A stretch of 64,000 bases of DNA, taken from NCBI RefSeq assembly GCF_013423955.1, contig NZ_JACCKX010000001.1, positions 3,720,001 to 3,784,000 on the forward strand, written 5' to 3'. The notes under the pieces were generated by a model. That model did not search any database. It was given only the letters and a program-made list of their open reading frames with translations, and had not been told where the DNA came from. The stretch is from Ottowia beijingensis. GTDB lineage: Bacteria; Pseudomonadota; Gammaproteobacteria; Burkholderiales; Burkholderiaceae_C. This document shows positions 1 through 10,166 of this stretch, piece after piece (positions within the stretch are counted from its first letter, which is position 1; every line of letters starts with the position of its first letter). A program made the position numbers and the translations under genes.

Positions 1-2
1 GC

Positions 3-227
3 TTACACGCCGTCGCGGGCGATCCGCATGGCCTCGCGCAGCACGCCGATGTCGCCGATGTGGTTGGCCAGCAGCAGGATCAGGCGGGCGTTGACCATGG
101 CGCTCTGCTCGTCGCTCAGGTCGCGGTGGGTGTCGATCAAGGCCTCGTAGAAATCGTCGCCGGGCGAGTAGGCCTGGAAGTAGCGCTGGCCGGCTTCGCT
201 GAAGTTGGGCTGGGTGTTCAGGGGCAT
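3..227 (-). CDS. DUF2783 family small protein
   Basis: Small acidic protein of 74 residues, function unknown. The start at 227 is chosen because a GGAG ribosome site lies just upstream and because the family is about this length; the frame stays open upstream only as overlap with the preceding gene. It begins 20 bases after the stop of the FAD monooxygenase and is the last gene of that minus-strand cluster. From what is known of the family, DUF2783 proteins sit beside FAD monooxygenases and metallo-beta-lactamase-fold hydrolases in Burkholderiales, as here, so a role in the same pathway is inferred. Confidence 0.8.
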   Translation of the reverse strand: MPLNTQPNFSEAGQRYFQAYSPGDDFYEALIDTHRDLSDEQSAMVNARLILLLANHIGDIGVLREAMRIARDGV

Positions 228-247
228 GGCGGGTCTCCGGTCGGTCT

Positions 248-1917
248 TCAGGCGTTGCCCGTTGCGCGGGCCACGGCTGCTTTGATTTTGCAGCATCCAG
301 CGCACGCCAGCGGCCGGCCACGTGCTGATCTGGCCGGCAAAGGTAGGTGGTGCCCGGCTGCAGGTCGTAGCGCTGGGCCACGCAGCCCTTGGTGTCGATC
401 AGGGTCTTCAGGCCGGCGGGCGCCTGGCCCTTTCGGGCGACCACGATGGGCTCGACCGGGATGCCGCCCGCTTGCAGCTCACTCAGCGCTTGCGCGGCAC
501 CCGCGTCCAGTGCGTCCGCGTCCTCGACATAGTGCAGCGCCTGGAAGCGGTTGCCCATCTGGTGCAGCAGCCAGCCGTCGCCGCCGGCGGCCTGCACCGG
601 CGCGTCGGCCATGGGCGCGCCGGGGATCATGTTGCCCTTGAAGGCGTCCGCATCCGGCGTGTTCAGGCTCGACGTCGCCAGCCAGCTGGGCACCGACAGG
701 CGGCCGGAGTTGACCAGCGCGCGGGCGAAAGGGTAGTTGGCCGCCAGCTCCAGCACCGCGTTGCGGAAGGTCTTGCTGGTGGCGCTCTTGGGCGTGATGA
801 AGTCGGTCGAGCGGGTCGAGTTCATGATGTTCTCGTCGGCCGCCCAGCCACGTTCTTCGGTGTAGGTGTCGAGCAGGGTGGCGGGGGCCTGGCCGTCCAT
901 CACCAGCTTGAGCTTCCAGGCCAGGTTGTCGGTGTCCTGGATGCCGCTGTTGGCGCCACGCGCGCCGAAGGGCGAGACCTGGTGCGCCGCATCGCCCACG
1001 AACAGCACGCGGCCATGGTTGAACCTGTTCATGCGCCGGCACTGGAAGGTGTAGATGCTGACCCATTCCAGCTCGAACTCGCGCTCGTCGCCGAGCATGG
1101 CCTGGATGCGCGGGATCACCTTCTCGGGCTTGCGCTCTTCCACCGGGTCGGCGTCCCAGCCGAGCTGGAAGTCGATGCGCCACACGTTGTCGGCCTGCTT
1201 GTGCAGCAGCACGCTCTGGTTGGGGTGGAAGGGCGGGTCGAACCAGAACCAGCGCTCGGCCGGGAAGTCGGCCTTCATCACCACGTCGGCGATGAGGAAG
1301 CGGTCCATGAAGATCTTGCCCTCGATGTCGAGCCCGAGCATGGTGCGAATGGGACTGCGCGCGCCGTCGGCGACCACCAGCCAGTCGGTGGTGAGCGAGT
1401 AGGGCCCGTCCGGCGTCTCGACGCGCACCGTCACCTGGTCTTCGCCCGGCACGACGGAGATGACGTTGCTCTTGAAGCGCATCTGCAGCTTGTCCGACAG
1501 CTGGCGGGCGCGCTCGATCAGGTATTCCTCGAGGTAGTACTGCTGCAGGTTGATCATGCCGGGGCGGTGATGATCCGCCTCGGGCCGCAGGTTGAAGTTG
1601 AACACCTCGCCCTCGCGCAGGAAGGTGCGGCCCACGTCCCAGCTCACACCCTTCTGCACGAACTTGTCGCCGCAGCCCATGCGATCGAGCACTTCCAGCG
1701 CGCGCTTGGCGTAGCACACGCCGCGCGAGCCGATCGACACGGTGTCGTCGTTGTCGAGCAGCAGCACATCCTGGCCCTGCTGCGCCAGGTCGATGGCGGC
1801 CGACAGGCCCACCGGGCCGGCGCCCACCACGACCACGGGGTAATGGCCGGTCTTGCCTTCGGTCAGCTCGGGCGGCTGGACGAACTCGAACTTGGGGTAG
1901 GTGAAGGTCTTTTGCAC
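248..1917 (-). CDS. FAD-dependent aromatic monooxygenase (MhpA/PheA-like), frameshifted near the C-terminus
   Basis: Predicted flavoprotein hydroxylase using NAD(P)H and O2 on an aromatic substrate, cytosolic. The N-terminus carries the dinucleotide-binding motif GAGPVGLSAA (about residues 33-42), the mid-region has the DG motif (VVADGARSPI) and later GDAAHQVSPFGARGAN, the second FAD-binding motif of the PHBH-like family. The start is GTG at 1917. Reading without correction, the frame never stops before the window edge. The expected C-terminus (AAVARATGNA, stop at 248-250) is in another frame, reached by adding one base in the T runs at 281-289. The MBL hydrolase lies upstream on the same strand and DUF2783 downstream, so the three probably form one catabolic operon. 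Substrate not determinable. Confidence 0.85.
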
Positions 1918-1945
1918 CGCTTGTCTCCTCGGGTTGGCGGTTTGA

Positions 1946-1996
1946 GTCAAAAGAGGCTGCAGCGCTTGATGGATAAGCGCAGGCAGCTATCAATAA
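1946..1996. repeat. Family B interspersed repeat
   Basis: Copy of a roughly 50-bp dispersed element whose typical form is a GGCCTCCAGCGC block, a short variable middle, then AAGCGCAAGCAGCTAT and an A-rich end. It lies between the MBL and monooxygenase genes and abuts a REP element. Confidence 0.7.
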
Positions 1997-2009
1997 ATGA
2001 GCTTCTTGC

Positions 2010-2080
2010 TGTGGGAGCGGGCTTGCTCGCGATGAGCCGTTGTGCAGCGTCAGCCTATCGCGGGCAAGCCCGCTCCCACA
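2010..2080. repeat. REP-like inverted pair (family A)
   Basis: Two inverted arms, TGTGGGAGCGGGCTTGCTCG at the left and the complement ending CCCGCTCCCACA at the right, around a loop of about 30 bases. The same pair recurs at 5494, 37190 and 38240. The arms resemble REP sequences known from pseudomonads. Confidence 0.8.
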
Positions 2081-2108
2081 AGGAGGTGCCCGCACGGCGG
2101 GCTGGGCA

Positions 2109-3073
2109 TCAAGCTTTCTGCAACTCGTGCCACATCTGCTGATCGCGCTCGGCGGTCCAGATGCGCGGGTCGCGGATGCCGCTGGCCTCGTCGTGCGCAC
2201 GGGTCACGTCAAAGGGCAGGCAGTGCTCGTAGATGAAGACCTGGCCGAACTTCGGGTCCATGGCCTTGCGCGTGTGCTTCATGGTGGCGTTCAGGTCCAT
2301 GCCCTGGGCCACGGCTTCCTGCGCGCTCTGGTACAGCGTGCTGACGAAGTCGCGTGTGTAGGCCAGGCCCTTCTGCACCTCGGCCGGCGTCAGCAGCGCC
2401 GGCCCGCGGCCGGGCACCAGCTTGTCGAACTTCATGGCGGCCAGGTTGTCCAGCGTCTGCGGCCAGTCGGCCAGGTAGGCGTCGCCGGTGTAGCAGGCCG
2501 CATCGGCCTCGACCAGATCGCCCGAGAAACAGGTGTTCTGGCTCGGCAGGTAGACGATGGTGTCGCCCTTGGTGTGGCCGCGGCCCACCTGCTTGATCTT
2601 CACCTCCAGCTTGCCCAGCCACAGCGTCATCTCGCCGGTGAAGGTCATCGTCGGCCAGGTCAGGCCCGGCACGCTTTCGACGGCCTGGAACAGGCGCGGG
2701 AAGCGGCCGATTTCCGAGTCCATGTCCTGCTGGCCGCGCTCGACGATCAGGTCGTAGGTGTCCTGGCTGGCGATGATCTGCTCGAGGCCTTCCGACTTGT
2801 AGCCGCTGGCGCCAGCACGCGCACGGCGTGGTAGTGCGTCAGCACCACGTACTTGATCGGCTTGTCGGTGATCTCGCGGATCTTCTGGATCACACCTTGC
2901 GCGGCCACGGGCGTGGCGGTGGCGTCGATGATCATGCAGCCGTCGTCGCCGATGATGACGCCGGTGTTCGGGTCGCCCTCGGCGGTGTAGGCGTAGGCGT
3001 TGTCGCTGAGCTTTTCCCAGCTGATCTTCTTTTCTTCCAGGTCGGCCTGGGAGGCGAATTTCTTTTCGGACAT
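2109..3073 (-). CDS. MBL-fold metallo-hydrolase, single frameshift
   Basis: Metallo-beta-lactamase-fold hydrolase of about 320 residues. The N-terminal part (MSEKKFASQ...) contains GVIIGDDGCMIIDATATP and THYHAVRVL; the second part carries GHTKGDTIVYLP, FSGDLVEADA and a C-terminal YEHCLPFDV. The first metal motif is HYHAVR rather than HxHxDH, a known variant in the subfamily found beside FAD monooxygenases. The frame breaks at about 2811-2813 and is restored by one added C on the plus strand, giving VLGASGYKSEGL. Transcribed toward the monooxygenase and probably co-expressed with it. Probably a thioesterase- or lactonase-like step, but the substrate is unknown. Confidence 0.8.
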
Positions 3074-3200
3074 GGCAAGTCTCCAGCGTTGTTCGAGATG
3101 GCCGATTGTAGGGACGAATTTAGTTATTCGTCAATCTATTTGCCAATGTTTAATTTTGAGGACGAGGTAGGGCGCGCTGGATGCCGTCGCTCGATCCAGT

Positions 3201-3255
3201 ATCAAATCGGCCTCCAGCGCCCGTCCCTTGGGCGCGGGAAGCTATTGAAATGATA
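3201..3255. repeat. Family B interspersed repeat
   Basis: Full copy (AAATCGGCCTCCAGCGCCCG ... GAAGCTATTGAAATG) between the IclR gene end and the MBL start. Confidence 0.7.
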
Positions 3256-3264
3256 GTTTTCTGG

Positions 3265-4100
3265 CTACGCGCGATGGCCCAGCCGCCGCGACACGTTGCC
3301 GGCATGCTCGCGCAGCAGCTGGCCGGCGGGGCTGTCGATCTCGGCGTCGAAGATGCCCTGCGGCCCGATCATGGTCATCACCAGCACGATGTGGCCGGCG
3401 GCGTCGAACACGGGGGCGCACAGCGTGTTCACGCCCGGCTGCGGCATCGAGATGCCGCGCCCCATGCCGCTGGCGCGGATGTCGCGCAGCAGCGCCTGCA
3501 CCTCGGGCGCGTCGAAGCTGGACGAGGCGCCGCCGACCACGCGGCGGTGCTCGTCCTCCAGCATGCTGCGCACCATCTTCTCGGGCAGGTAGGCGGCGAA
3601 CACGCGGCCGGTGATGGTGTTGAACAGCGACATCACGGTGCCCACGCGCAGGTTCACGTGCAGCGGGTAACGCGGCTCGTCCAGCCGCACCACGGTGGGG
3701 CCCAGCTGGCCCCACACGGCCAGGGCGATGCTCAGATCCGAGCGTGCGGCCAGCTGCGCGGCCTCCTGGCTGGCCTCGGTCAGCGGGTCGAGCTGCTGCA
3801 GCGCGGCCAGGCCCATCTGCAGCGCGGCGGGGCCCAGTTCGTAGTGGCCGGTCAGCGGGTGCTGCTTGACCAGGCCGGTGGCCATGAAACTGACCAGATA
3901 CGGGTGGGCCTTGGCCGGCGGCATGTCGGCCAGGCGCGCCAAGTCCTTCAGCGGCAGCGCGCGGCGCTGCTCGGTCAGCGCCTGCAGCACGCGCATGCCG
4001 ACCTCGATCGACTGGATGCCGCGCTGGCGGCGGGGGCGGCGTGGTCCTGGGCTTCTTCGCCCGGTTGCGGGCGGGCCCGTGTCACATCCTTTTCCGTCAT
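3265..4100 (-). CDS. IclR-family transcriptional regulator, N-terminal frameshift
   Basis: One-component regulator with an N-terminal winged helix (GIQSIEVGMRVLQALTEQ, LPLKDLARLADMPPAKAHPY) and the C-terminal IclR effector domain (FNTITGRVFAAYLP, GRGISMPQPGVNTLCAPVFD). The best start is ATG at 4100 (MTEKDVTRARPQPGEEA), which reaches the domain only if one base is added in the G run at 4032-4036. Without correction the domain frame is open back to 4140 with an unnatural N-terminus. It lies upstream of the MBL, monooxygenase and DUF2783 genes on the same strand and divergent from the FMN reductases, so it likely controls one or both units. Effector unknown. Confidence 0.85.
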
Positions 4101-4219
4101 GCGCGGCATTATGGGCCGGCGCCGCCGTACACCATTTCAACCAATCCCGCGGCGTGCAAGACTATTGAGTTTGGTGGATCATTAGCAGTTTGCTATTTAC
4201 CAACAGGAACAACAACACC

Positions 4220-4773
4220 ATGAGCAGCCCCTGAACATCGCCGTCGTCGTCGGCAGCATTCGCAAGGATTCGTACAACCGCCGCTTCGCCGAGGCGCTGG
4301 CCAAGCTGGCGCCCGAAGGCGTGAAGTTCAACTTCTTGCGCATCGACGACCTGCCGCACTACGACCAGGACGACGATGGCGACAACGCCCCCGAAGTGCG
4401 GCGCCTGAAGGCCGAGGTGGAGGCCGCCGACGGCGTGCTGTTCGTCACGCCCGAGTACAACCGCTCGTATTCCGGCGTGCTGAAGAACGCCATCGACCAG
4501 GCCTCGCGCCCCTACGGCCAGGCCAAGTGGAAGGGCAAGCCTGCGGCCATCGTCACCGTGTCCTACGGCCCGCTGTCGGGCGCCATGGCGGCGCAGCACC
4601 TGCGCAACGTGCTGGCCGTGCTCGACATGCCGACGCTGAACCAGCCCGAGATGTACCTTCAGTGGAAGGACGGGCTGGTGGACGAGCAGGGCAACGTCGG
4701 CCCCGCCAGCAAGGATTTCGCGCAGAATTTCGTCGACACTTTCGTGGCCTGGGTGCGCCGTTTCAAGCACTGA
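4220..4773 (+). CDS. NADPH-dependent FMN reductase, first of a tandem pair
   Basis: Flavodoxin-like NAD(P)H:FMN/quinone reductase of about 184 residues (ChrR/azoreductase family). The family motifs VVVGSIRKDSYNRRFAEAL, FVTPEYNRSYSGVLKNAIDQ and a C-terminal MYLQWKDGLVD are visible. As read, ATG at 4220 meets TGA after four codons. One extra C in the run 4228-4231 gives MSSPLNIAVVVGSIRK, the expected start. Divergent from the IclR gene and 43 bases before a close paralogue. It may protect against quinone stress or supply reduced flavin. Confidence 0.85.
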
Positions 4774-4816
4774 AAGCCGCATCCGGGCTTTGCCCATCAC
4801 CCTGCAGGAGATCTCC

Positions 4817-5362
4817 ATGAGCCAGAAAACAGTTGCCGTCGTCGTCGGCAGCATCCGCAAGGAATCGTTCAACAGGCAGTTTGCCGAGGCGCTGGTCAAG
4901 CAGTTTCCGACCGAGCTGAAGGCGCAGTTCATCCGCATCGACGACCTGCCGCTGTACAACCAGGACGACGACGGCAACCCGGCGCCGCAGGTCACGCGCC
5001 TGCGGGGCGAGATCAAGGCTGCCGACGCGGTGCTGTTCGTCACCGCCGAGTACAACCGCTCGGTGCCCGGCGTGCTGAAAAACGCCATCGACCACGCCTC
5101 GCGCCCCTGGGGCCAGAGCGTGTGGGCTGGCAAGCCGGCGGGCGTGGTGGGTGTGTCGGTGGGCGCCATCGGCACCTCGCTGGCGCAGCAGCACCTGCGC
5201 AACGTGCTGGCCTACCTCGACATGCCCACGCTGGGCCAGCCGGAGATGTTCCTGCAGTGGAAGGAAGGTCTGGTCCAGGACGGCGCCATTGGGCCCGACA
5301 GCAAGGAGTTCGTGCAGAAGTACGTCGACGCCTTCGCCGCCTGGGTGAAGAAGCAGGCCTGA
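4817..5362 (+). CDS. NADPH-dependent FMN reductase, second of a tandem pair
   Basis: Intact 181-residue flavodoxin-like reductase starting MSQKTVAVVVGSIRKES, preceded by AGGAG seven bases upstream. It shares long stretches with the preceding gene (RIDDLP, QDDDG, EYNRS, GVLKNAID, MPTL, QWK), so the two arose by tandem duplication. A strong hairpin terminator follows at 5404, so both are probably one transcript. Substrate specificity between the two cannot be separated by eye. Confidence 0.9.
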   Translation: MSQKTVAVVVGSIRKESFNRQFAEALVKQFPTELKAQFIRIDDLPLYNQDDDGNPAPQVTRLRGEIKAADAVLFVTAEYNRSVPGVLKNAIDHASRPWGQSVWAGKPAGVVGVSVGAIGTSLAQQHLRNVLAYLDMPTLGQPEMFLQWKEGLVQDGAIGPDSKEFVQKYVDAFAAWVKKQA

Positions 5363-5403
5363 TGCACAGCCCGGCGCCGGCAGCGGCGCGGCTGGCCTGA
5401 CGA

Positions 5404-5426
5404 ACCCGCGCCTGGCGCGGGTTTTT
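5404..5426 (+). terminator. Rho-independent terminator after the FMN reductase pair
   Basis: GC-rich stem ACCCGCGCC / GGCGCGGGT followed by a T run. Confidence 0.8.
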
Positions 5427-5493
5427 CTTGGTGCGCGGGCGGGGTGTGTGGATCAGCAGGGCTGCTTGATGCGCAACCAGGCTCGGACAGCCT

Positions 5494-5569
5494 TGTAGGA
5501 GCGTGCTTGCCCGCGATGAGGCGCTTCGTCGCAGCCAGCGCCTGATCGCGGGCAAGCCCGCTCCCACAC
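5494..5569. repeat. REP-like inverted pair (family A)
   Basis: Arms TGTAGGAGCGTGCTTGCCCG and its near complement ending CCCGCTCCCACA. Lies in the 556-base spacer between the FMN reductase gene and dsbB. Confidence 0.75.
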
Positions 5570-5603
5570 AGGGATGCGATCCATGCGCCATCCGGGACTT
5601 CTT

Positions 5604-5810
5604 TGAAAAATAATAGCTGCCTGCGCTTGCTGCACAAGGATTTCAGATGTGTTTGAAAATGAAACTGTTCTATATCAGGCGCAAGCAGCTCCTGATAATG
5701 TAGTGTCCGCGTGTGCCCCGTACACCTTGCCGGCGGCCTGTTTATCAAGTCAAAATGGCATGAAGCGCAGGCTGTATCGGCGCCGATAGCTGCTAAAACA
5801 GAAGCAATCT
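5604..5810. repeat. Cluster of degenerate family B repeat pieces
   Basis: Rest of the spacer before dsbB, without a gene. It holds three partial copies of the AGCAGCTAT element in both orientations (around 5604-5640, 5673-5697 and 5745-5805). The middle one forms the hairpin TATCAGG ... CCTGATA at 5673-5697. Confidence 0.5.
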
Positions 5811-5918
5811 GCCGCCGCATCGCGTCCGTCGTTCTGGGAACCTTTGCACACCCGGCGCGCTCCAATCGCCGCCGCAGCCCCCGCGCTGCCGGCCCGATGA
5901 CAGACAATCCGCACCACC

Positions 5919-6443
5919 ATGCTTGATTCGCTTTTCGCCCATCCCCGCCGCGTGTTCGGCGCCATCGCCCTCATCTGTGCCGGCATGCTGGCCTTCGGCA
6001 TCCTGTACCTGCAGAACGTGGTGGGGCTCGAGCCCTGCCCCATGTGCATCGTGCAGCGCTATGCGCTCATCGTCGTGGGCGTGTTCGCGGCGCTGGCCGC
6101 CTTCTCCAAGGGGCCGGCCGGCTGGCGCCTGTGGGGCATTCTGGGCGTGGCCATGGCGGCCTTCGGCGCCTTCACCGCCGCGCGCCAGAGCTGGCTGCAG
6201 TGGAACCCGCCCGAGTTCGCCACCTGCGGGCGCGACCTGTTCGGCATGATCGAATCGTTTCCGCTGCAGCGCGCCATCCCCATGATCTTCAAGGGCGCGG
6301 GCGACTGCAGCGCGGTGGACTGGACGTTCCTCGGCGGCACCATTGCCAACTGGTCGTTCATCTGGTTCAGCATCTTCATCGTCACCATCCTGGTCACGCT
6401 GCTGAAGCTGCCGGCACGGCGCGGCGGCGTGATGCCGGCCTGA
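5919..6443 (+). CDS. dsbB: Disulfide bond formation protein B
   Basis: Inner-membrane protein of 174 residues that reoxidises DsbA and passes electrons to quinone. Four hydrophobic segments are visible. The first periplasmic redox pair is C40-P-M-C43 in LEPCPMCIVQRYA. The second pair is in ATCGRDLFG and GAGDCSAVDWTFLG. Length and motif order match betaproteobacterial DsbB. ATG at 5919. It stands alone behind a repeat-filled spacer and ends in a bidirectional terminator. Confidence 0.95.
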   Translation: MLDSLFAHPRRVFGAIALICAGMLAFGILYLQNVVGLEPCPMCIVQRYALIVVGVFAALAAFSKGPAGWRLWGILGVAMAAFGAFTAARQSWLQWNPPEFATCGRDLFGMIESFPLQRAIPMIFKGAGDCSAVDWTFLGGTIANWSFIWFSIFIVTILVTLLKLPARRGGVMPA

Positions 6444-6461
6444 CGCGCTGGCACGCGCATG

Positions 6462-6488
6462 AAAAAGCGGCCCGCGGGCCGCTTTTTT
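6462..6488. terminator. Bidirectional terminator between dsbB and the GlsB-like gene
   Basis: AAAAAGCGGCCCG / CGGGCCGCTTTTTT hairpin with A run on one side and T run on the other, serving both convergent genes. Confidence 0.85.
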
Positions 6489-6505
6489 ATTTCCGGGAAG
6501 CCTGA

Positions 6506-6751
6506 TCAGGCGCGCTTGATCAGCCGCAGGATCACGATCAGGATGATGGCGCCCAGCGTGGCCACCACGATGCTGCCCAGCAGCCCGCCGCCCACGGCGC
6601 CGCCCAGCGAGCCGAACAGAAAGCCGCCCAGCAGCGCGCCCAGAATGCCGACGACGATGTCGCCCACCAGGCCGTAGCCGCCGCCCTTGACGATCATGCC
6701 GGCCAGCCAGCCGGCGATCAGCCCCACCAGAATGAACCAGACAAGTTCCAT
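6506..6751 (-). CDS. GlsB/YeaQ/YmgE family stress membrane protein
   Basis: Small 81-residue, glycine-rich membrane protein (MELVWFILVGLIAGWLAG, ILGALLGGFLFG, LGAIILIVILRLIKRA), the pattern of the transglycosylase-associated GlsB/YeaQ family. Three hydrophobic segments. These proteins are linked to general stress responses; the exact function is unknown. Convergent with dsbB. Confidence 0.9.
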   Translation of the reverse strand: MELVWFILVGLIAGWLAGMIVKGGGYGLVGDIVVGILGALLGGFLFGSLGGAVGGGLLGSIVVATLGAIILIVILRLIKRA

Positions 6752-6860
6752 GGCTTGTTTCTCCTTGCAAATGCCTTCGATGCATTCACTGTAGGCCGGC
6801 GCCCTGGGCCGTGCCGTAGGAGAAGCGCCCGCCGGACTGACAGCAGCGCCGTGTTACGTG

Positions 6861-8207
<1,347 letters not shown>

Positions 8208-8308
8208 GGGGAAAGGGCAGGGCTGGCGCGGCACCGTGGCCGGCAAAGCGTGAAGTGTAGCGAGCGGTGTGCCTTGCTCCATGAGGCGATGGCTGTCGAT
8301 CGCTTCCC

Positions 8309-8356
8309 TATTGATAGCGAACACCGCTTGCTGGGCGGGCGCTGGAGGCCAAAAAT
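8309..8356. repeat. Family B interspersed repeat, inverted orientation
   Basis: Reads TTGATAGCGAACACCGCTTG ... GCGCTGGAGGCCAAAAAT between argA and the regulator gene. Confidence 0.65.
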
Positions 8357-8366
8357 GCTTGAAGTC

Positions 8367-9488
8367 TCAGCGGCGCGCGACGGAGGCGCCGCGTGTGGCC
8401 GCCAGGCGCCGGTACAGCGTGGCCCGGCTCAGGCCCAGCGCGCGCGCGGCTTCGGCCACATTGCCGCTGGCGTCGCGCACGGCCTGCTGGATGAGCCGTT
8501 CTTCCAGCGCTTTGAGCGGCAGGCGCGGCGTGGCAGGTGCTGGACTGGCTGCCGGTGCGCCGGGTCGCACGGCCTGCACGGCGATCCGCAGGCCCGACCA
8601 CAGGGGTACAAGCGACGGTGCATCCCGCCCGGCCAGGTCGAACAGGTGTTGCCAGGGCAGGGCGAACAGATCGCCGGCGTGCACCCCGCCGTGTGCCAGC
8701 CCCGCCAGGGCGGGCAGCATCTGGCGCGCGGCGCTGTTGGCGCCCAGCACGGCGCCCCCGGCGTCCAGGCAGAGCACGGCATGAGCGGTTTCTCCGGGCA
8801 GCGCCTCACCCCACGCCAGGTGCAGGCGCAGCGCGTGCGGGGTGGCGTGCAGCAATGCGTCCTCGATGGCGCGGGCCGAGCGGGCCACCAGGTGCTGCAA
8901 TTCAGGACGCTCGGGCGCCTCGATGCCGGTCAGATCCAGCATGCCGAGGCACTGGCCCTTCGGCCCCGTCAGCGGCGCGCCGGCACAGCTGTAGACGCTG
9001 GTGTCGCGGAAGAAATGCTCGCCTCGGTGCAGCCACACCGGCTGCTGCTCGCCCAGCGCCGCACCGATGGCGCTGGTGCCGATGCTGCGCTCCGAGAGGT
9101 CGACGCCCACGCGCGCAATGGCCTCGGCGCGGCGGTCGCGGCGGTCGATGGCGCCCGCGGTGTCGATCACGGCGCCGGCGGCATCGGTCAGGATGGCGAA
9201 GTAGCGGATCGGGGCCACGGCGCGCGCGAGGCGCTGCATCTCGGGGCGTGCCGCGGCAAGCAGGCTGCGGTGCGCTTCGTCGGCCCGCTGGCGGGCGGCG
9301 GCGGGCACCGCGTCGAAGCTGACCGGCTGCTCGGGCCGCTGTCCCTGCGCCAGGCAGCGCTGCCAGGAGCGCAGCAGCCACGCACGGTCGTTCCAGGCAG
9401 CGTGCAGCAGCTGGTCCGGCGGCACATCGCTGGTGAGCAGCGCGCGGCGCGTCTGTTCGATCTGCTGGAGCCGGTCGCGAGGCTTCAT
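8367..9488 (-). CDS. GAF-domain regulator with Fis-type HTH, lacking an AAA+ domain
   Basis: A 373-residue regulator resembling the sensory half of AcoR-type activators. An N-terminal GAF-like sensor (YFAILTDAAGAVIDTAG, VGVDLSERSIGTSAIGAAL, CLGMLDLTGIEAPERPEL) is followed by a short PAS-like stretch and a C-terminal Fis HTH (LIQQAVRDASGNVAEAARAL, GLSRATLYRRL). The sigma-54-contacting AAA+ domain is absent, so it cannot act as an ordinary enhancer-binding protein. It is divergent from the molybdenum hydroxylase operon and is the obvious candidate to control it. Ligand unknown. Confidence 0.85.
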   Translation of the reverse strand: MKPRDRLQQIEQTRRALLTSDVPPDQLLHAAWNDRAWLLRSWQRCLAQGQRPEQPVSFDAVPAAARQRADEAHRSLLAAARPEMQRLARAVAPIRYFAILTDAAGAVIDTAGAIDRRDRRAEAIARVGVDLSERSIGTSAIGAALGEQQPVWLHRGEHFFRDTSVYSCAGAPLTGPKGQCLGMLDLTGIEAPERPELQHLVARSARAIEDALLHATPHALRLHLAWGEALPGETAHAVLCLDAGGAVLGANSAARQMLPALAGLAHGGVHAGDLFALPWQHLFDLAGRDAPSLVPLWSGLRIAVQAVRPGAPAASPAPATPRLPLKALEERLIQQAVRDASGNVAEAARALGLSRATLYRRLAATRGASVARR

Positions 9489-9541
9489 GGCTATGAAATC
9501 TGTTGCATAGGATCGCGTGCGGACGCCTGCGAAACCGCCCG

Positions 9542-9594
9542 TCTCAATCTGAGAATTTCGGCCGCCGGCAGGCCAGAACTAGGGTTTCACCTAG
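9542..9594. promoter_or_regulatory. Two inverted repeats between the divergent regulator and the hydroxylase operon
   Basis: TCTCA-ATC-TGAGA at 9542-9554 and CTAGG-GTTTCA-CCTAG at 9579-9594 are perfect short dyads in the 185-base divergent intergenic region. Candidate operators for the Fis-type regulator; the assignment is inference. Confidence 0.4.
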
Positions 9595-9673
9595 CCGCGG
9601 TCCCCGGGAGTGTTCCAAGAATGGAAGAGGCATTCTCACACCTACAAGACCATCCTGGAAGGAGACAGTCCCG

Positions 9674-10138
9674 ATGAAAGTCGAACTCACCGTCAACGGC
9701 AAGCCGGTCAGCGCCGACGTGCCCGAGAACACGCTGCTGGTGCAGCTGCTGCGCGACACGCTGCGCCTGACCGGCACCCACGTCGGCTGCGATACCGCGC
9801 AGTGCGGTGCCTGCACGGTGATCGCCAACGGCCGCGCCATCAAGTCGTGCAACGTGCTGGCGGCGCAACTGCCGGGCGCCGAGGTGACCACCATCGAGGG
9901 CGTGGCGAATGCCGACGGCAGCATGCACCCAGTGCAGGCGGCAATGAAGGACTGTCACGGCCTGCAATGCGGCTTCTGCACCACCGGCATGGTGATGAGC
10001 AGCATCGATCTGCTCCAGCACCATCCCCAGGCCAGCGAGGCCGAGATCCGCGAGCTGCTGGAGGGCAACATCTGCCGCTGCACTGGCTACCAGAACATTG
10101 TCAAGGCGGTGCAGCAGGCGCAAAAGGCGCTGGCCTGA
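9674..10138 (+). CDS. Molybdenum hydroxylase small subunit, two [2Fe-2S] clusters (CoxS-like)
   Basis: 154-residue electron-transfer subunit. The N-terminal plant-type ferredoxin domain binds one cluster ([14 protein letters not shown]). The C-terminal four-helix domain binds the second ([13 protein letters not shown] and [13 protein letters not shown]). The start at 9674 follows GGAGACAG. It is the first gene of an S-L-M operon with the large and FAD subunits. It carries electrons from the Mo site to FAD. Confidence 0.95.
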   Translation: MKVELTVNGKPVSADVPENTLLVQLLRDTLRLTGTHVGCDTAQCGACTVIANGRAIKSCNVLAAQLPGAEVTTIEGVANADGSMHPVQAAMKDCHGLQCGFCTTGMVMSSIDLLQHHPQASEAEIRELLEGNICRCTGYQNIVKAVQQAQKALA

Positions 10139-10166
10139 CCCCGACGAGAAAACAAGGAGACAAGAC

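Noticed and set aside
322..2142. Long plus-strand open frame opposite the FAD monooxygenase
   Set aside because: High-GC shadow: the minus frame carries clear FAD motifs, while the plus frame is His/Ala/Gly/Val-rich with no domain.
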